Below, piece after piece: positions 6,551 to 13,107 of a stretch of 21,005 nucleotides of DNA. Under the pieces are notes generated by a model, which saw only the letters and a program-made list of their open reading frames with translations, made no database searches and was not told the origin of the DNA. The stretch lies in assembly GCA_038063315.1 (NCBI GenBank), contig JBBTVI010000005.1:1-21005 (forward strand), given 5' to 3'. Position 1 is the first letter of the stretch, and each line of letters begins with the position of its first letter. A program made the position numbers and the translations under genes. This DNA comes from JBBTVI01 sp038063315. GTDB taxonomy: Bacteria > Patescibacteriota > Minisyncoccia > Sungbacterales > HO2-52-23.

Positions 6551-7302
6551 GGCGAGGCACTCCGGCCGGATGTTTTTTCGCCGGCACCGGTCTCCCGATA
6601 CGCCGCATCATTAAACGGACCATCATCTTTCATTTTCCCGCTCCCCTGAACCGGCGCTACCTTAAAAAGATCCGAATCGGTCCCGGCGCTGAGCCGCCGA
6701 TAAACAAAGGCCGAGGCAATCATGGTCAAGGGGATTGTCACAAGCAGTCCGGCAACCAACGCCATCAGTCCCGCAATATTGATCGCGATTAGCAGTGCGC
6801 CGAAAAAGAACAGTTCGAGTTTGGCGCCGTTCGTTATCCGCGCACTCCCATTCAAAGCCGCAAACGGCCCGAGTCCTTTGTCCAAAATCACATACGGGTA
6901 GTAGCCGAATTTAATCGCCCATATAATGCCCGGGACGATCAACAAAAAAAGTCCGCACGCGATGATAACCCAATAAAGAATGGTGGCTGCGATATACTTC
7001 CAGAGCAGACGGGCCGGAGAGAAAAGGTCGCCAAGATGCGCTGCTTTGCCGTCTGCCAGACAAAGCGCGATCCGGATTGTGCCGAATTCTATCATAAATG
7101 CGATGAGCGCGACCGCAACCATCCCCGCGGCCTTTACCGGAAGAGCGAAGCCAGCCAAAAGATCGCTGGTAGAATCCAACAAAACTCCGGTCAAAACCGC
7201 AGTCAATAAAACAATCAGGAGAAAACCGAAATGTCGTCTTGTCATCTCAAGCCCTACGCGTAACGCCTCTTTCTTTGAGAATTGTTTCTCCATTGCCTCC
7301 AT
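6547..7302 (-). CDS. Polytopic membrane protein, DUF975-like
   Basis: This protein of about 251 residues has roughly five to six hydrophobic segments. The segment FGYYPYVILDKGLGPFAAL, then NGSARITNGAKLELFFFGAL and a terminal ASAFVYRRL, resembles the pattern of DUF975 and related integral membrane families (a conserved aliphatic helix, an Ala-Leu-x-x-Ser turn, a Pro and a C-terminal Tyr-Arg). Its role is unknown. The upstream in-frame ATG at 7371 is less likely because its N-terminus (MRVPLIYTQ) does not look like the family; ATG at 7302 or 7293 fits better, the latter with GGAGG two bases upstream. The C-terminal 40 residues are hydrophilic. The stop codon falls in a repeat arm. Confidence 0.75.
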   Translation of the reverse strand: MEAMEKQFSKKEALRVGLEMTRRHFGFLLIVLLTAVLTGVLLDSTSDLLAGFALPVKAAGMVAVALIAFMIEFGTIRIALCLADGKAAHLGDLFSPARLLWKYIAATILYWVIIACGLFLLIVPGIIWAIKFGYYPYVILDKGLGPFAALNGSARITNGAKLELFFFGALLIAINIAGLMALVAGLLVTIPLTMIASAFVYRRLSAGTDSDLFKVAPVQGSGKMKDDGPFNDAAYRETGAGEKTSGRSASP

Positions 7303-7462
7303 TGTAGCAAAATATACCCAAAAATGAACGGGTTTGCGAAAAAATTGTGTATATATCAACGGCACTCGCAAAAAATGAAAATATCTTTTCGCTTTTTGCT
7401 CGCTGGTTGATATAATCCCGATGGGGTATAATAAATAGACTCGACCAATTAACTAAAATATT
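7303..7462. other. Intergenic AT-rich segment between divergent genes
   Basis: No gene is visible. It holds an extended -10 like TGATATAAT (7408-7416) and a second TATAAT (7427-7432) on the plus strand, which may have driven the SIMPL-domain gene before the repeat inserted. Neither has a good -35 at standard spacing. On the minus strand TATATT lies about 10 bases before the ATG at 7302. Confidence 0.4.
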
Positions 7463-7627
7463 GTAACCCCTCACAGCCGTCATTGCGAGCGACCCCGAGT
7501 CCGTCGAGGGGGAGCGCGGCAATCCAGGGTTTCTTCAGGATTGCTTCGTCGTCCTGCAGCAGGACTCCTCGCAATGACGCCTGTGATGGTGTGGTCTTGA
7601 TAGGGCTGTGAAGGGTTACAAAATATT
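7455..7627 (+). mobile_element. MITE-like element with 8-bp target-site duplication AAAATATT
   Basis: The element spans 7463-7619 (157 bp). Outer arms are GTAACCCCTCACAGCC and GGGCTGTGAAGGGTTAC. The core GTCATTGCGAG...CTCGCAATGACG surrounds inner arms and the palindrome GTCCTGCAGCAGGAC. Identical AAAATATT octamers flank it at 7455-7462 and 7620-7627. It sits five bases from the next start codon, so it has separated that gene from its former upstream region. Confidence 0.92.
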
Positions 7628-7632
7628 TATCC

Positions 7633-8496
7633 ATGAAACGATCACTGCATAAAGAGGAATCCGTTGACGAAACATGCGCCGGCCCATGCGCCTGCGCAGG
7701 CGGCGGATGGGCGATACAATCCTATCACCCGCGCAAAACCGCGGTGATGATCGCGCTCGCGTTCGCCGCACTCGCGTTCGGCTTTCATCAGTTTGTACAA
7801 GGGTTCAAGGAATTGTCCAAAACCGACCCCCCGCGCCAGCTCTTTGTCAACGGCGAAGGCAAAACCCTGGTGCGTCCCGATATCGCCGTCTTTACGGCTG
7901 GGGTCGTAACGCAAAGCGAACGCCTGAAGGATGCGCAGCTTGAACACACGCGCCGCTCCAATGCCGTCATCGCGTTTATCAAAGGCCGTGGAATCGCGGA
8001 CAAGGACATCAAAACAACGCATTATGCGCTCACTCCCCAGTATCAATACGGAAACGGGCGCCCGTGCTATCAGTTTCCCTGCCCGTCCCAGACGCCTCCG
8101 CGCATCGTCGGATATGAGGTGCGATCCGGAGTCGAGGTGCGCGTCAGAAAATTGGATGATGCGGACGATCTCCTTGAGGGCGTGGTCACAAATGGCGCAA
8201 ACGAGGTCTCCAACCTCAATTTTACCGTTGATAACGAAGAAAACGTCCGGCGCCAGGCGCGCGATAACGCAATTAAAGACGCTCAAATGAAGGCTCGAAT
8301 ATTGGCCAAAGACCTCGGCGTCCGGCTCGGCGATATTGTCTCTTTTTCGGAGTCGGGCGGCGGCGGACCGATATTTGCGCGCGCCATGCTTAAAGGCGAG
8401 GGAATGGGCGGCGATGTCGCGACGCCGACTCCCGCCATCGAACCCGGCGAGCAGGAAATCCGCTCCTTTGTGACTATCATCTATGAGTTTCGGTAA
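7633..8496 (+). CDS. Membrane-anchored SIMPL-domain (DUF541) protein
   Basis: This 287-residue protein is of the SIMPL/YggE/DUF541 family, periplasmic or extracellular proteins of poorly known role, often linked to oxidative stress or envelope function. The SIMPL domain is recognised from FVNGEGKTLVRPDIAVFTAG (71-90), the TQSERLKDAQ helix, IADKDIKTTHYALTPQY, GYEVRSGVEVRVRKLDDADDL and the C-terminal EIRSFVTIIYEF. A single membrane helix lies at about 37-53. The N-terminal cytoplasmic stretch has Cys15, Cys19 and Cys21 in a CxxxCxC pattern, which is unusual for the family. No Shine-Dalgarno precedes the ATG; the MITE right end and its duplication lie immediately upstream. A hairpin terminator follows. 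Confidence 0.9.
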   Translation: MKRSLHKEESVDETCAGPCACAGGGWAIQSYHPRKTAVMIALAFAALAFGFHQFVQGFKELSKTDPPRQLFVNGEGKTLVRPDIAVFTAGVVTQSERLKDAQLEHTRRSNAVIAFIKGRGIADKDIKTTHYALTPQYQYGNGRPCYQFPCPSQTPPRIVGYEVRSGVEVRVRKLDDADDLLEGVVTNGANEVSNLNFTVDNEENVRRQARDNAIKDAQMKARILAKDLGVRLGDIVSFSESGGGGPIFARAMLKGEGMGGDVATPTPAIEPGEQEIRSFVTIIYEFR

Positions 8497-8524
8497 AACA
8501 CCACAAGCATGGAATAGTGATGCC

Positions 8525-8562
8525 AATACTGCCCGCGTTTTACCGCGCAGGCAGTATTTTCA
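8525..8562 (+). terminator. Terminator after SIMPL-domain gene
   Basis: AATACTGCC and CGCG pair with CGCG and GGCAGTATT (CA bulge) around TTTTAC, followed by a short T run. Probably intrinsic but with a weak tail. Confidence 0.6.
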
Positions 8563-8569
8563 AATCATC

Positions 8570-8598
8570 TTGAAAATGGCTAAAAAAGCGGGTACTAT
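8570..8598 (+). promoter_or_regulatory. Promoter of tRNA-Phe
   Basis: TTGAAA at 8570-8575, a 17-base spacer and TACTAT at 8593-8598 precede the tRNA by 14 bases. The transcript could continue into the GIY-YIG gene and tRNA-Gly, as no other promoter or terminator is evident between them. Confidence 0.7.
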
Positions 8599-8612
8599 TA
8601 AAAAGCAAATAT

Positions 8613-8687
8613 GCCGAGGTAGCTCAGTGGTAGAGCGCATGCCTGAAGAGCATGGCGTCGCGAGTTCAATTCTCGCCCTCGGCACCA
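8613..8687 (+). tRNA. tRNA-Phe (GAA), CCA encoded
   Basis: Acceptor GCCGAGG pairs with CCTCGGC. D arm is GCTCAGTGGTAGAGC, anticodon stem CATGC/GCATG with loop CTGAAGA (anticodon GAA), variable GCGTC, T arm GCGAG-TTCAATT-CTCGC. Discriminator A and a genomically encoded CCA follow. All stems pair and the T loop has the normal TTC. Confidence 0.95.
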
Positions 8688-8976
8688 CACCAATTATGTT
8701 TTATGTCTATGTCCTTAAAAGTCTCAATGATGACTTAGGATACATCGGTTCAACGTCAGATCTGCGACGAAGAGTCGCTGATCATAATTCCGGACTCGTA
8801 GAATCTACCAGGGCTCGCAGACCGCTCCAACTTGTCTACTACGAAGCCTATATGTCTGAAAAAGACGCTCGCAGACGTGAATCAAACCTAAAACTAAAGA
8901 GTCGCGCCTATGCGCAACTACGGAAAAGAATTATAGATAGTTTGAAAACATAATTGGTGTGGTGCCTCGGCACCAC
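8677..8976 (+). mobile_element. Candidate tRNA-targeted GIY-YIG element
   Basis: The direct repeat CCTCGGCACCAC occurs at 8677-8688 (3' end of tRNA-Phe) and again at 8965-8976. Between the copies lies a single GIY-YIG gene. A perfect 22-bp inverted repeat, 8681-8702 against 8945-8966, starts inside the tRNA acceptor end and includes the ATG and the TAA of the gene. This resembles a minimal integrative element at a tRNA 3' end with attL/attR-like repeats. The mobility claim is inference. Confidence 0.55.
8696..8953 (+). CDS. GIY-YIG nuclease-domain protein
   Basis: This 85-residue protein is a single compact GIY-YIG domain of the small UPF0213/YhbQ-like type. Tyr3-Val-Tyr5 supplies the first motif and Gly15-Tyr16-Ile17-Gly18-Ser19-Thr20 the second. 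The RRRVADHNSG segment carries the conserved Arg and His-Asn, and Glu62 in RRRESNLK is in place as the metal-binding acid, so it looks catalytically competent. The family acts on DNA, but physiological roles of these stand-alone forms are not established. The ATG lies 8 bases after the tRNA-Phe CCA, with no Shine-Dalgarno, and is inside the left arm of a 22-bp inverted repeat; the stop codon is in the right arm. tRNA-Gly follows 26 bases later. Confidence 0.9.
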   Translation: MFYVYVLKSLNDDLGYIGSTSDLRRRVADHNSGLVESTRARRPLQLVYYEAYMSEKDARRRESNLKLKSRAYAQLRKRIIDSLKT

Positions 8977-8979
8977 CAA

Positions 8980-9050
8980 GCGGGATTCGTATAGTGGTAG
9001 TACGCGTGCTTGCCAAGCACGAAGCGCCGGTCCGATTCCGACATCCCGCA
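8980..9050 (+). tRNA. tRNA-Gly (GCC) with altered T arm
   Basis: Acceptor GCGGGAT pairs with ATCCCGC. Anticodon stem CGTGC/GCACG carries loop TTGCCAA (anticodon GCC). The T arm GCCGG-TCCGATT-CCGAC has one C-A mismatch and T-loop TCC instead of TTC, so position 55 is C. CCA is not encoded (CTC follows the discriminator A). Confidence 0.88.
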
Positions 9051-9052
9051 CT

Positions 9053-9087
9053 CTGGAGACTAGAAACTGGAGATCAGAAACTGGAAA
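9053..9087 (+). repeat. 7-bp degenerate tandem repeat, intergenic
   Basis: Five units at exact 7-base spacing: CTGGAGA, CTAGAAA, CTGGAGA, TCAGAAA, CTGGAAA. It lies three bases after tRNA-Gly. Confidence 0.8.
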
Positions 9088-9090
9088 GAG

Positions 9091-9239
9091 TAGACGCAGT
9101 AACCCTTTACAGGTGTCATTGCGAGCGACCCCGAGTCTGTCGAGGGGACGCGCGGCAATCCAGGACTTGGATTGCTTCGTCGTCTGACTCCTCGCAATGA
9201 CACATGCAATGATGGGGCGGTAAGGGATTACTAGACGCA
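9091..9239 (+). mobile_element. MITE-like element with 8-bp target-site duplication TAGACGCA
   Basis: The element spans 9099-9231 (133 bp). Arms are GTAACCCTTTACAGG and GGCGGTAAGGGATTAC, with the GTCATTGCGAG...CTCGCAATGACA core. Identical TAGACGCA octamers flank it at 9091-9098 and 9232-9239. It separates tRNA-Gly from the next tRNA, and may have split a tRNA operon. Confidence 0.92.
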
Positions 9240-9251
9240 CGGTAAGACCAG

Positions 9252-9323
9252 GCCTGCGTAGCTCAACGGTTAGAGCGTGGGATTCATAACCCCAAGACGG
9301 CGGTCCGACTCCTCCCGCAGGCA
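9252..9323 (+). tRNA. tRNA with CAU anticodon (Met or Ile2), altered T arm
   Basis: Acceptor GCCTGCG pairs with CGCAGGC. D arm is GCTCAACGGTTAGAGC. Anticodon stem TGGGA/CCCCA has an A-C mismatch next to loop TTCATAA (anticodon CAT). Variable loop AGAC is short. T arm GGCGG-TCCGACT-CCTCC has a C-T mismatch and C at position 55. CCA is not encoded. The acceptor pairs fully, so it is not a typical initiator; elongator Met or lysidine-type Ile cannot be separated here. It may be decaying. Confidence 0.78.
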
Positions 9324-9328
9324 AAACA

Positions 9329-9360
9329 ATAAAAAGCCCCACCATTTTTTGTGGTAGGGC
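9329..9360 (-). terminator. Intrinsic terminator of the minus-strand gene
   Basis: Read on the minus strand, GCCCTACCA pairs with TGGTGGGGC (one mismatch) around an A-rich loop, followed by TTTTTATT. It ends transcription from the gene at 9520-10890. There is no T run on the plus side. The 160 bases between this site and that gene's stop hold no credible gene. Confidence 0.8.
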
Positions 9361-9519
9361 CGTGCTGTGCGCTTCATTGCGCCAATTTATTCCTTTCTTA
9401 AGGAGCGTGATGAATTGGTCAACGATGTCTTTTTTGCCTTCATGCATGGCGCATAAATCGCGCCCTTTATATAAGACATCCATCAACTATGTCCATTATG
9501 TGTCGGACACGCCTGTCGG

Positions 9520-10890
9520 TCAAGCGGGGTTTTCCACAGGCCTTGAATCCGTGTCCGCACCGCTTTTTAAGCCCAAAATAGCGCGGAGCGTGTCGGACAC
9601 AGCACTAATCTGCTGCGGCGTCCCTATCTGCAATCCGACAATGACCTCTTGGGGCTGTCCGATAACGCGCGTTGCCGCGTGCACCGTAACAGCATCCCCG
9701 GCGCGTTCCACAATAATCCAAATAGGGTACGTGGAGCGACCGTCGGGCTGATCCAAAGTTGTGAACACCGCGTATACCCCGTCGTCTCCCTCGACAGATC
9801 CAACAAGGCCGCGATCTTCATGGGGGATATACCGCGCAGAATTATATTCCACGTATAGACGCTTCATCTGTGTGTTGCAATCGAATGTCCGGCCTCTCCG
9901 GAGGAACTCTTGCCATATCGGATTCGCAAGATCCGTCAGTGGACGATTGTCGCGGCATTGATGCAGAAAAGCTTCTGTCTTCCATGGGTTGCCGTCATCA
10001 ACAACCGTAACGAGAAAATGACCCTTACCGTCACCCTTAAGATGCAGAGCAACGGGAATAATGACACCGCGCGCATTACGCCACGCCTCAACATACTGCG
10101 GAGAAAGACCGGCCTTTCCTTCCAATAGTTCAACTGCGGAGATGGAATCCGCGCGTTCACCGGCGTCGAGGAGCTCTTTCCGACGTTGCGTCACCTTACG
10201 GCCATGTTCAATCCGACGCGTTTCTCCGCTACTCGCACGTTCGCCACTCTCCCGGGGGCCAATGCTGTGATATCCGATTGCACGGACGCACTTCCGCACC
10301 GCTTCCAGATGCGCAAATCGGGGATTCATCGCATACCGCGATCCGTCACACACGAAATCCGCGTGTCCCGTGGGATTGGCAAGGACAAGTTTCGCTGCGG
10401 CCATCTCCTCAACAATGGCGTCCAGTGCGGCCTTTTTCTTGCCACCCTCCGCGTCATACTCCTCTATACTCTCCAAAATCCGCGCTGCGGATTGCTGGGC
10501 GCCGTCAAGCGCAAACAGCAGAATGGCATAATCGGACTCCTTGACCGCGCCGATGAGATGGCGCACCGCATCACATTGCGCACGCAACGCCTCCCTGGCA
10601 TCAATCCCGGCCTGAAGCGTCTTCCGTATTTCCTCCTCTGAAAAAATAGCCGATGACACTCCAACAGCGCAGGCCTCGGCATCCGCAATTTGGCGTTCGG
10701 CTTCATCAAAACTTCGATGCGCGGCGTAGAAAACTTCAATCAACCCCGCACATACGGCATAAGGGTTGGCCGTACCGCCCGCAAGCAAACCATCAACCGT
10801 GCGTTTCACTTCGATAACCCTCTGGGTCATTGAACCCTCGCCTAGCGGCTCCCTATACCCGGTTTCTCCTCGCGATCGTTCCCGTTCCAT
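9520..10890 (-). CDS. Unrecognised 456-residue protein
   Basis: I do not recognise this protein. It has no signal peptide and no membrane helix. Residues about 40-180 are Ala/Glu-rich and probably helical, possibly coiled. The 200-260 region is charged (GERASSGETRRIEHGRKVTQ). The C-terminal half is alpha/beta with beta-rich segments (VIIPVALHLKGDGKGHFLVT, YPIWIIVERAGDAVTVHAAT). The ATG at 10890 is preceded by GGGGG at a good distance. An internal in-frame ATG 20 codons later is an alternative. It has its own promoter (-35 at 10963-10968) and a terminator at 9329, so it is a single-gene unit. It is divergent from the 11247 operon, with a MITE-like repeat between, and may share regulation with it. 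Confidence 0.75.
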   Translation of the reverse strand: MERERSRGETGYREPLGEGSMTQRVIEVKRTVDGLLAGGTANPYAVCAGLIEVFYAAHRSFDEAERQIADAEACAVGVSSAIFSEEEIRKTLQAGIDAREALRAQCDAVRHLIGAVKESDYAILLFALDGAQQSAARILESIEEYDAEGGKKKAALDAIVEEMAAAKLVLANPTGHADFVCDGSRYAMNPRFAHLEAVRKCVRAIGYHSIGPRESGERASSGETRRIEHGRKVTQRRKELLDAGERADSISAVELLEGKAGLSPQYVEAWRNARGVIIPVALHLKGDGKGHFLVTVVDDGNPWKTEAFLHQCRDNRPLTDLANPIWQEFLRRGRTFDCNTQMKRLYVEYNSARYIPHEDRGLVGSVEGDDGVYAVFTTLDQPDGRSTYPIWIIVERAGDAVTVHAATRVIGQPQEVIVGLQIGTPQQISAVSDTLRAILGLKSGADTDSRPVENPA

Positions 10891-10939
10891 CGTAACCCCC
10901 TTTTTGTCTCAAAGGACATTCCCATTAACACCCACCTCC

Positions 10940-10968
10940 CTAATATCAAATATTACTTGAAATGTCAA
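10940..10968 (-). promoter_or_regulatory. Promoter of the 456-residue protein gene
   Basis: On the minus strand TTGACA (plus 10963-10968), a 17-base spacer and TATTAG (plus 10940-10945), with an extended TGA before the -10. A GGAGG lies about 10 bases downstream, but the start at 10890 has its own GGGGG. Confidence 0.75.
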
Positions 10969-10980
10969 TATTTTCACCTT

Positions 10981-11135
10981 GTAACCCCTCACAGCCGTCA
11001 TTGCGAGCGACCCCGAGTCTGTCGAGGGGGAGCGCGGCAATCCAGTATTTCTGCTGGATTGCTTCGTCGTCCTGCAACAGAACTCCTCGCAATGACGCAT
11101 ATGGCGGCAATCGCGGTAGGGCTGTGAGGAGTTAC
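10981..11135 (+). repeat. MITE-like element between divergent promoters
   Basis: Arms are GTAACCCCTCACAGCC and GGGCTGTGAGGAGTTAC, with the standard core. Flanks TTCACCTT (left) and AGCACCTT (right) share CACCTT, perhaps a decayed target-site duplication. It ends 11 bases before the -35 of the 11247 operon and starts 12 bases from the -35 of the minus-strand gene. Confidence 0.82.
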
Positions 11136-11146
11136 AGCACCTTAAT

Positions 11147-11175
11147 TTGACAAAATATATTTTATGGTATATAAT
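11147..11175 (+). promoter_or_regulatory. Consensus promoter of the three-gene operon
   Basis: TTGACA at 11147-11152, exactly 17 bases, then TATAAT at 11170-11175: a perfect sigma-70 consensus, the strongest promoter in the window. The leader to the ATG at 11247 is about 65 bases and AT-rich at its start. Confidence 0.9.
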
Positions 11176-11246
11176 TATTATAGTTTTTTGTCATTGTTTT
11201 AATATGGCTGTGTTAATGTTTCTGGATGGATTACGGAGGGGATGTC

Positions 11247-11762
11247 ATGGCAGAAGTTAACGTGCCGAAGAGTTTGTTGCAGAAGGGCGTATTACATGAC
11301 TTTGGAGCAAGTGTGGGGCTGGAGCTTTTGACTGCGACGCTGGGAGCATCTGCGGCGGATGCGTTGCGTAGATTGTTGCAGCAAAAACAATCCGTTGGCC
11401 CATCTGGGGATGTGTCAGTAAAGAAGCTGGTGCGGCCGGAATTGTTGGTGTTTCATAAAGATATTCCCGCCGGAGACCGTGTGGAAATTCTGCAATGGAT
11501 CGGCGCTCTCTCGGCGCCCACAAAGCGAAAACTAATGGAGCACGGTGAGGAGGACGCGGAAATTGTACGAGAGGTATTCCGCGCGCCACGCGAACAACGG
11601 GACGCGCTGATTCAGGCACTGGAGGGCGAGTCCACGATGGTGGATAAGGCGGCTGCCGCAGCTGCGGAGTGGCTCACTCAGCCATTGACGTCTGAAGAAA
11701 AGGAGCGGCTGGACAAGTATCTTACAAGGGCCGAACGTAATACTGGCAAAAAGAGGAGCTGA
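11247..11762 (+). CDS. Unrecognised 171-residue soluble protein, operon gene 1
   Basis: I do not recognise this protein. It is probably soluble and mostly helical: a hydrophobic helix-rich N-terminus (SVGLELLTATLGASAADALR, offset slightly), a middle segment VRPELLVFHKDIPAGDRVEI, and a highly charged C-terminus (PLTSEEKERLDKYLTRAERN). I chose ATG 11247 over 11226 because GGAGGGG at 11234-11240 sits at the right distance. Upstream is a perfect consensus promoter. Its stop is six bases before the next gene, whose GAGGAG ribosome site overlaps this gene's end, so the two are coupled. The small size and abundance-type promoter suggest a highly expressed structural or regulatory part of a complex with the two following membrane proteins; that is inference. 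Confidence 0.8.
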   Translation: MAEVNVPKSLLQKGVLHDFGASVGLELLTATLGASAADALRRLLQQKQSVGPSGDVSVKKLVRPELLVFHKDIPAGDRVEILQWIGALSAPTKRKLMEHGEEDAEIVREVFRAPREQRDALIQALEGESTMVDKAAAAAAEWLTQPLTSEEKERLDKYLTRAERNTGKKRS

Positions 11763-11768
11763 AAAACA

Positions 11769-13046
11769 ATGGAGCGTTTCGCTTTGTTGGCCTATGAGCA
11801 GTGGATTTTGATGCAGCGGGCACTCGGATGTTTTACCGCGGCGGCGTTGGTTTTTCCCATTCTTGGAGCGTTGACAGCTATCGGATATGACGCGCCGCTT
11901 ATTCATATTGCTATCGCGGCGGCGATGATTTATGTCGGCGCCTGCGGCGTGTTGAAGGATGAGCAGAAGCGGAGTATCCAAGCGGGATTTTTCCTGTTCG
12001 GCGCTCCGGAATGGATGCCGCAAAGCGCGCGGGTGGCGTTATTTGGGCTCCCTGCGGTGATCGGGGTTTTGGGCATACTGAATGCAACAAAACCCATGGC
12101 CGCATTCTTTGCGATTATCTTCGGAGCAATCGCGAATCTCGCGCTTTTGAGCGTCGCGTTCCTCGGCGTCTACGTCATCCAGATGTTTCAGGCGCCGACA
12201 GGGGCTGAGACGGCGGAAGGCGCAGAGGTGGAGGCGCAGGGAACGGCACGTGGGGTTGCGTCGTATACGACGATGATTTTTATCATCTCGGCTGCGACGG
12301 CCTATGTCGGCCGCGACATCCCGTTTGATGATGGCCTGTTTCTGTTTCTCGGGGCTATTGCCATCGGGCTCGCTGGAGCCGCGTGGGGGCTGACGAGCAA
12401 ATTTGCGCAGAGCGGGATATATTACGCTTTGAGCGCACTTGTCGCCATTGTGCTAACGACTTTGGTAATTTTTCGGCTCATTGGTTTTGATCCGAAACAC
12501 GTCACGGTCGGAGATGCAATACAGACATGGTGGAAAGCGATTGTTCTATGGCTCCCCGCGTGGGCTGAGTGGTCGCTACTCGCCATGGCCATACTGGCGG
12601 TTTTCGGTGTTATAGCTCCGTTGATCGTTAGTTGGCTTGAATTTCAGGAGCCGGCGCGGTCGAAGATCGGGCAGTCACTGGTGAGTTTTTCCTGGCGCGC
12701 AGCGCTTCTCACGTTGCTCGTTCCGGCGACGATGTGGTTTCTCAATAAGCCGTTTGAATCGGTTGTCGGACTGTCGCCACAGGAGTTTGTCAGTACATAT
12801 ATCGTGGCCGGAGGCCGCGGCGCGTACTGGCGCGTGATGATCTTTATCGTGGCCGCAGGGGTTGCAGGAAAGTTATTGCGAGTCAAACTTGGGTGGTTTG
12901 GGCTATGGCTCGCAGTGATCGGTGCCATTGTATTTCTCGGCGATTGGTTATTCTGGGGGCAGGGTTTGCAGGAAGTGCATTCCTGTCTTAAGGAACTGGC
13001 CGGTTGCCCGGAGAAACTGGAACCGTTTCAGAGATTTATAAAATAG
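11769..13046 (+). CDS. Polytopic membrane protein, operon gene 2
   Basis: This 425-residue protein has about ten hydrophobic helices: roughly 18-40, 43-62, 85-105, 107-138, 165-183, 190-210, 216-238, 260-290, 305-325 and 350-400, with short loops. A Glu/Ala/Gly-rich loop around 143-160 (TGAETAEGAEVEAQGTARG) separates two halves. It has no family motif I recognise; transporter, channel or secretion-complex core are all possible. GAGGAG overlaps the preceding stop codon. After its stop come two adjacent hairpins, the second followed by T7, so transcription is expected to partly end here. Confidence 0.8.
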   Translation: MERFALLAYEQWILMQRALGCFTAAALVFPILGALTAIGYDAPLIHIAIAAAMIYVGACGVLKDEQKRSIQAGFFLFGAPEWMPQSARVALFGLPAVIGVLGILNATKPMAAFFAIIFGAIANLALLSVAFLGVYVIQMFQAPTGAETAEGAEVEAQGTARGVASYTTMIFIISAATAYVGRDIPFDDGLFLFLGAIAIGLAGAAWGLTSKFAQSGIYYALSALVAIVLTTLVIFRLIGFDPKHVTVGDAIQTWWKAIVLWLPAWAEWSLLAMAILAVFGVIAPLIVSWLEFQEPARSKIGQSLVSFSWRAALLTLLVPATMWFLNKPFESVVGLSPQEFVSTYIVAGGRGAYWRVMIFIVAAGVAGKLLRVKLGWFGLWLAVIGAIVFLGDWLFWGQGLQEVHSCLKELAGCPEKLEPFQRFIK

Positions 13047-13067
13047 GAGACAGTTGAGTTCTATTGG

Positions 13068-13100
13068 GGACTACCGAATTTCTACGGAATTCGGTAGTCC
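13068..13100 (+). promoter_or_regulatory. Perfect 13-bp hairpin before the terminator
   Basis: GGACTACCGAATT (13068-13080) and AATTCGGTAGTCC (13088-13100) pair fully around TCTACGG. It is 22 bases after the stop of the membrane protein and directly before the terminator at 13108. It has no T run of its own. It may protect the mRNA end or bind a regulator. Confidence 0.7.
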
Positions 13101-13107
13101 AAATAGT

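Noticed and set aside
7407..7432. TTGATA to TATAAT as a standard promoter
   Set aside because: The spacer is only 14 bases; kept only as a weak extended -10 note.
8908..9486. Minus-strand open frame with a natural-looking start (MMDVLYKGRDL)
   Set aside because: It runs through a terminator, two tRNA genes and a MITE. The first 50 codons could be a gene remnant, but nothing supports expression.
9500..9600. Two GTGTCGGACAC palindromes 90 bases apart (9500-9510 and 9590-9600)
   Set aside because: One is in the C-terminal coding region of the 456-residue gene and the other just past its stop; no promoter is near, so an operator role is not supported. Possibly a short duplication.
1..11135. Regularly repeated GTCATTGCGAG units as a CRISPR array
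   Set aside because: Copies are scattered, in both orientations, palindromic and separated by genes; there are no short uniform spacers and no cas genes.
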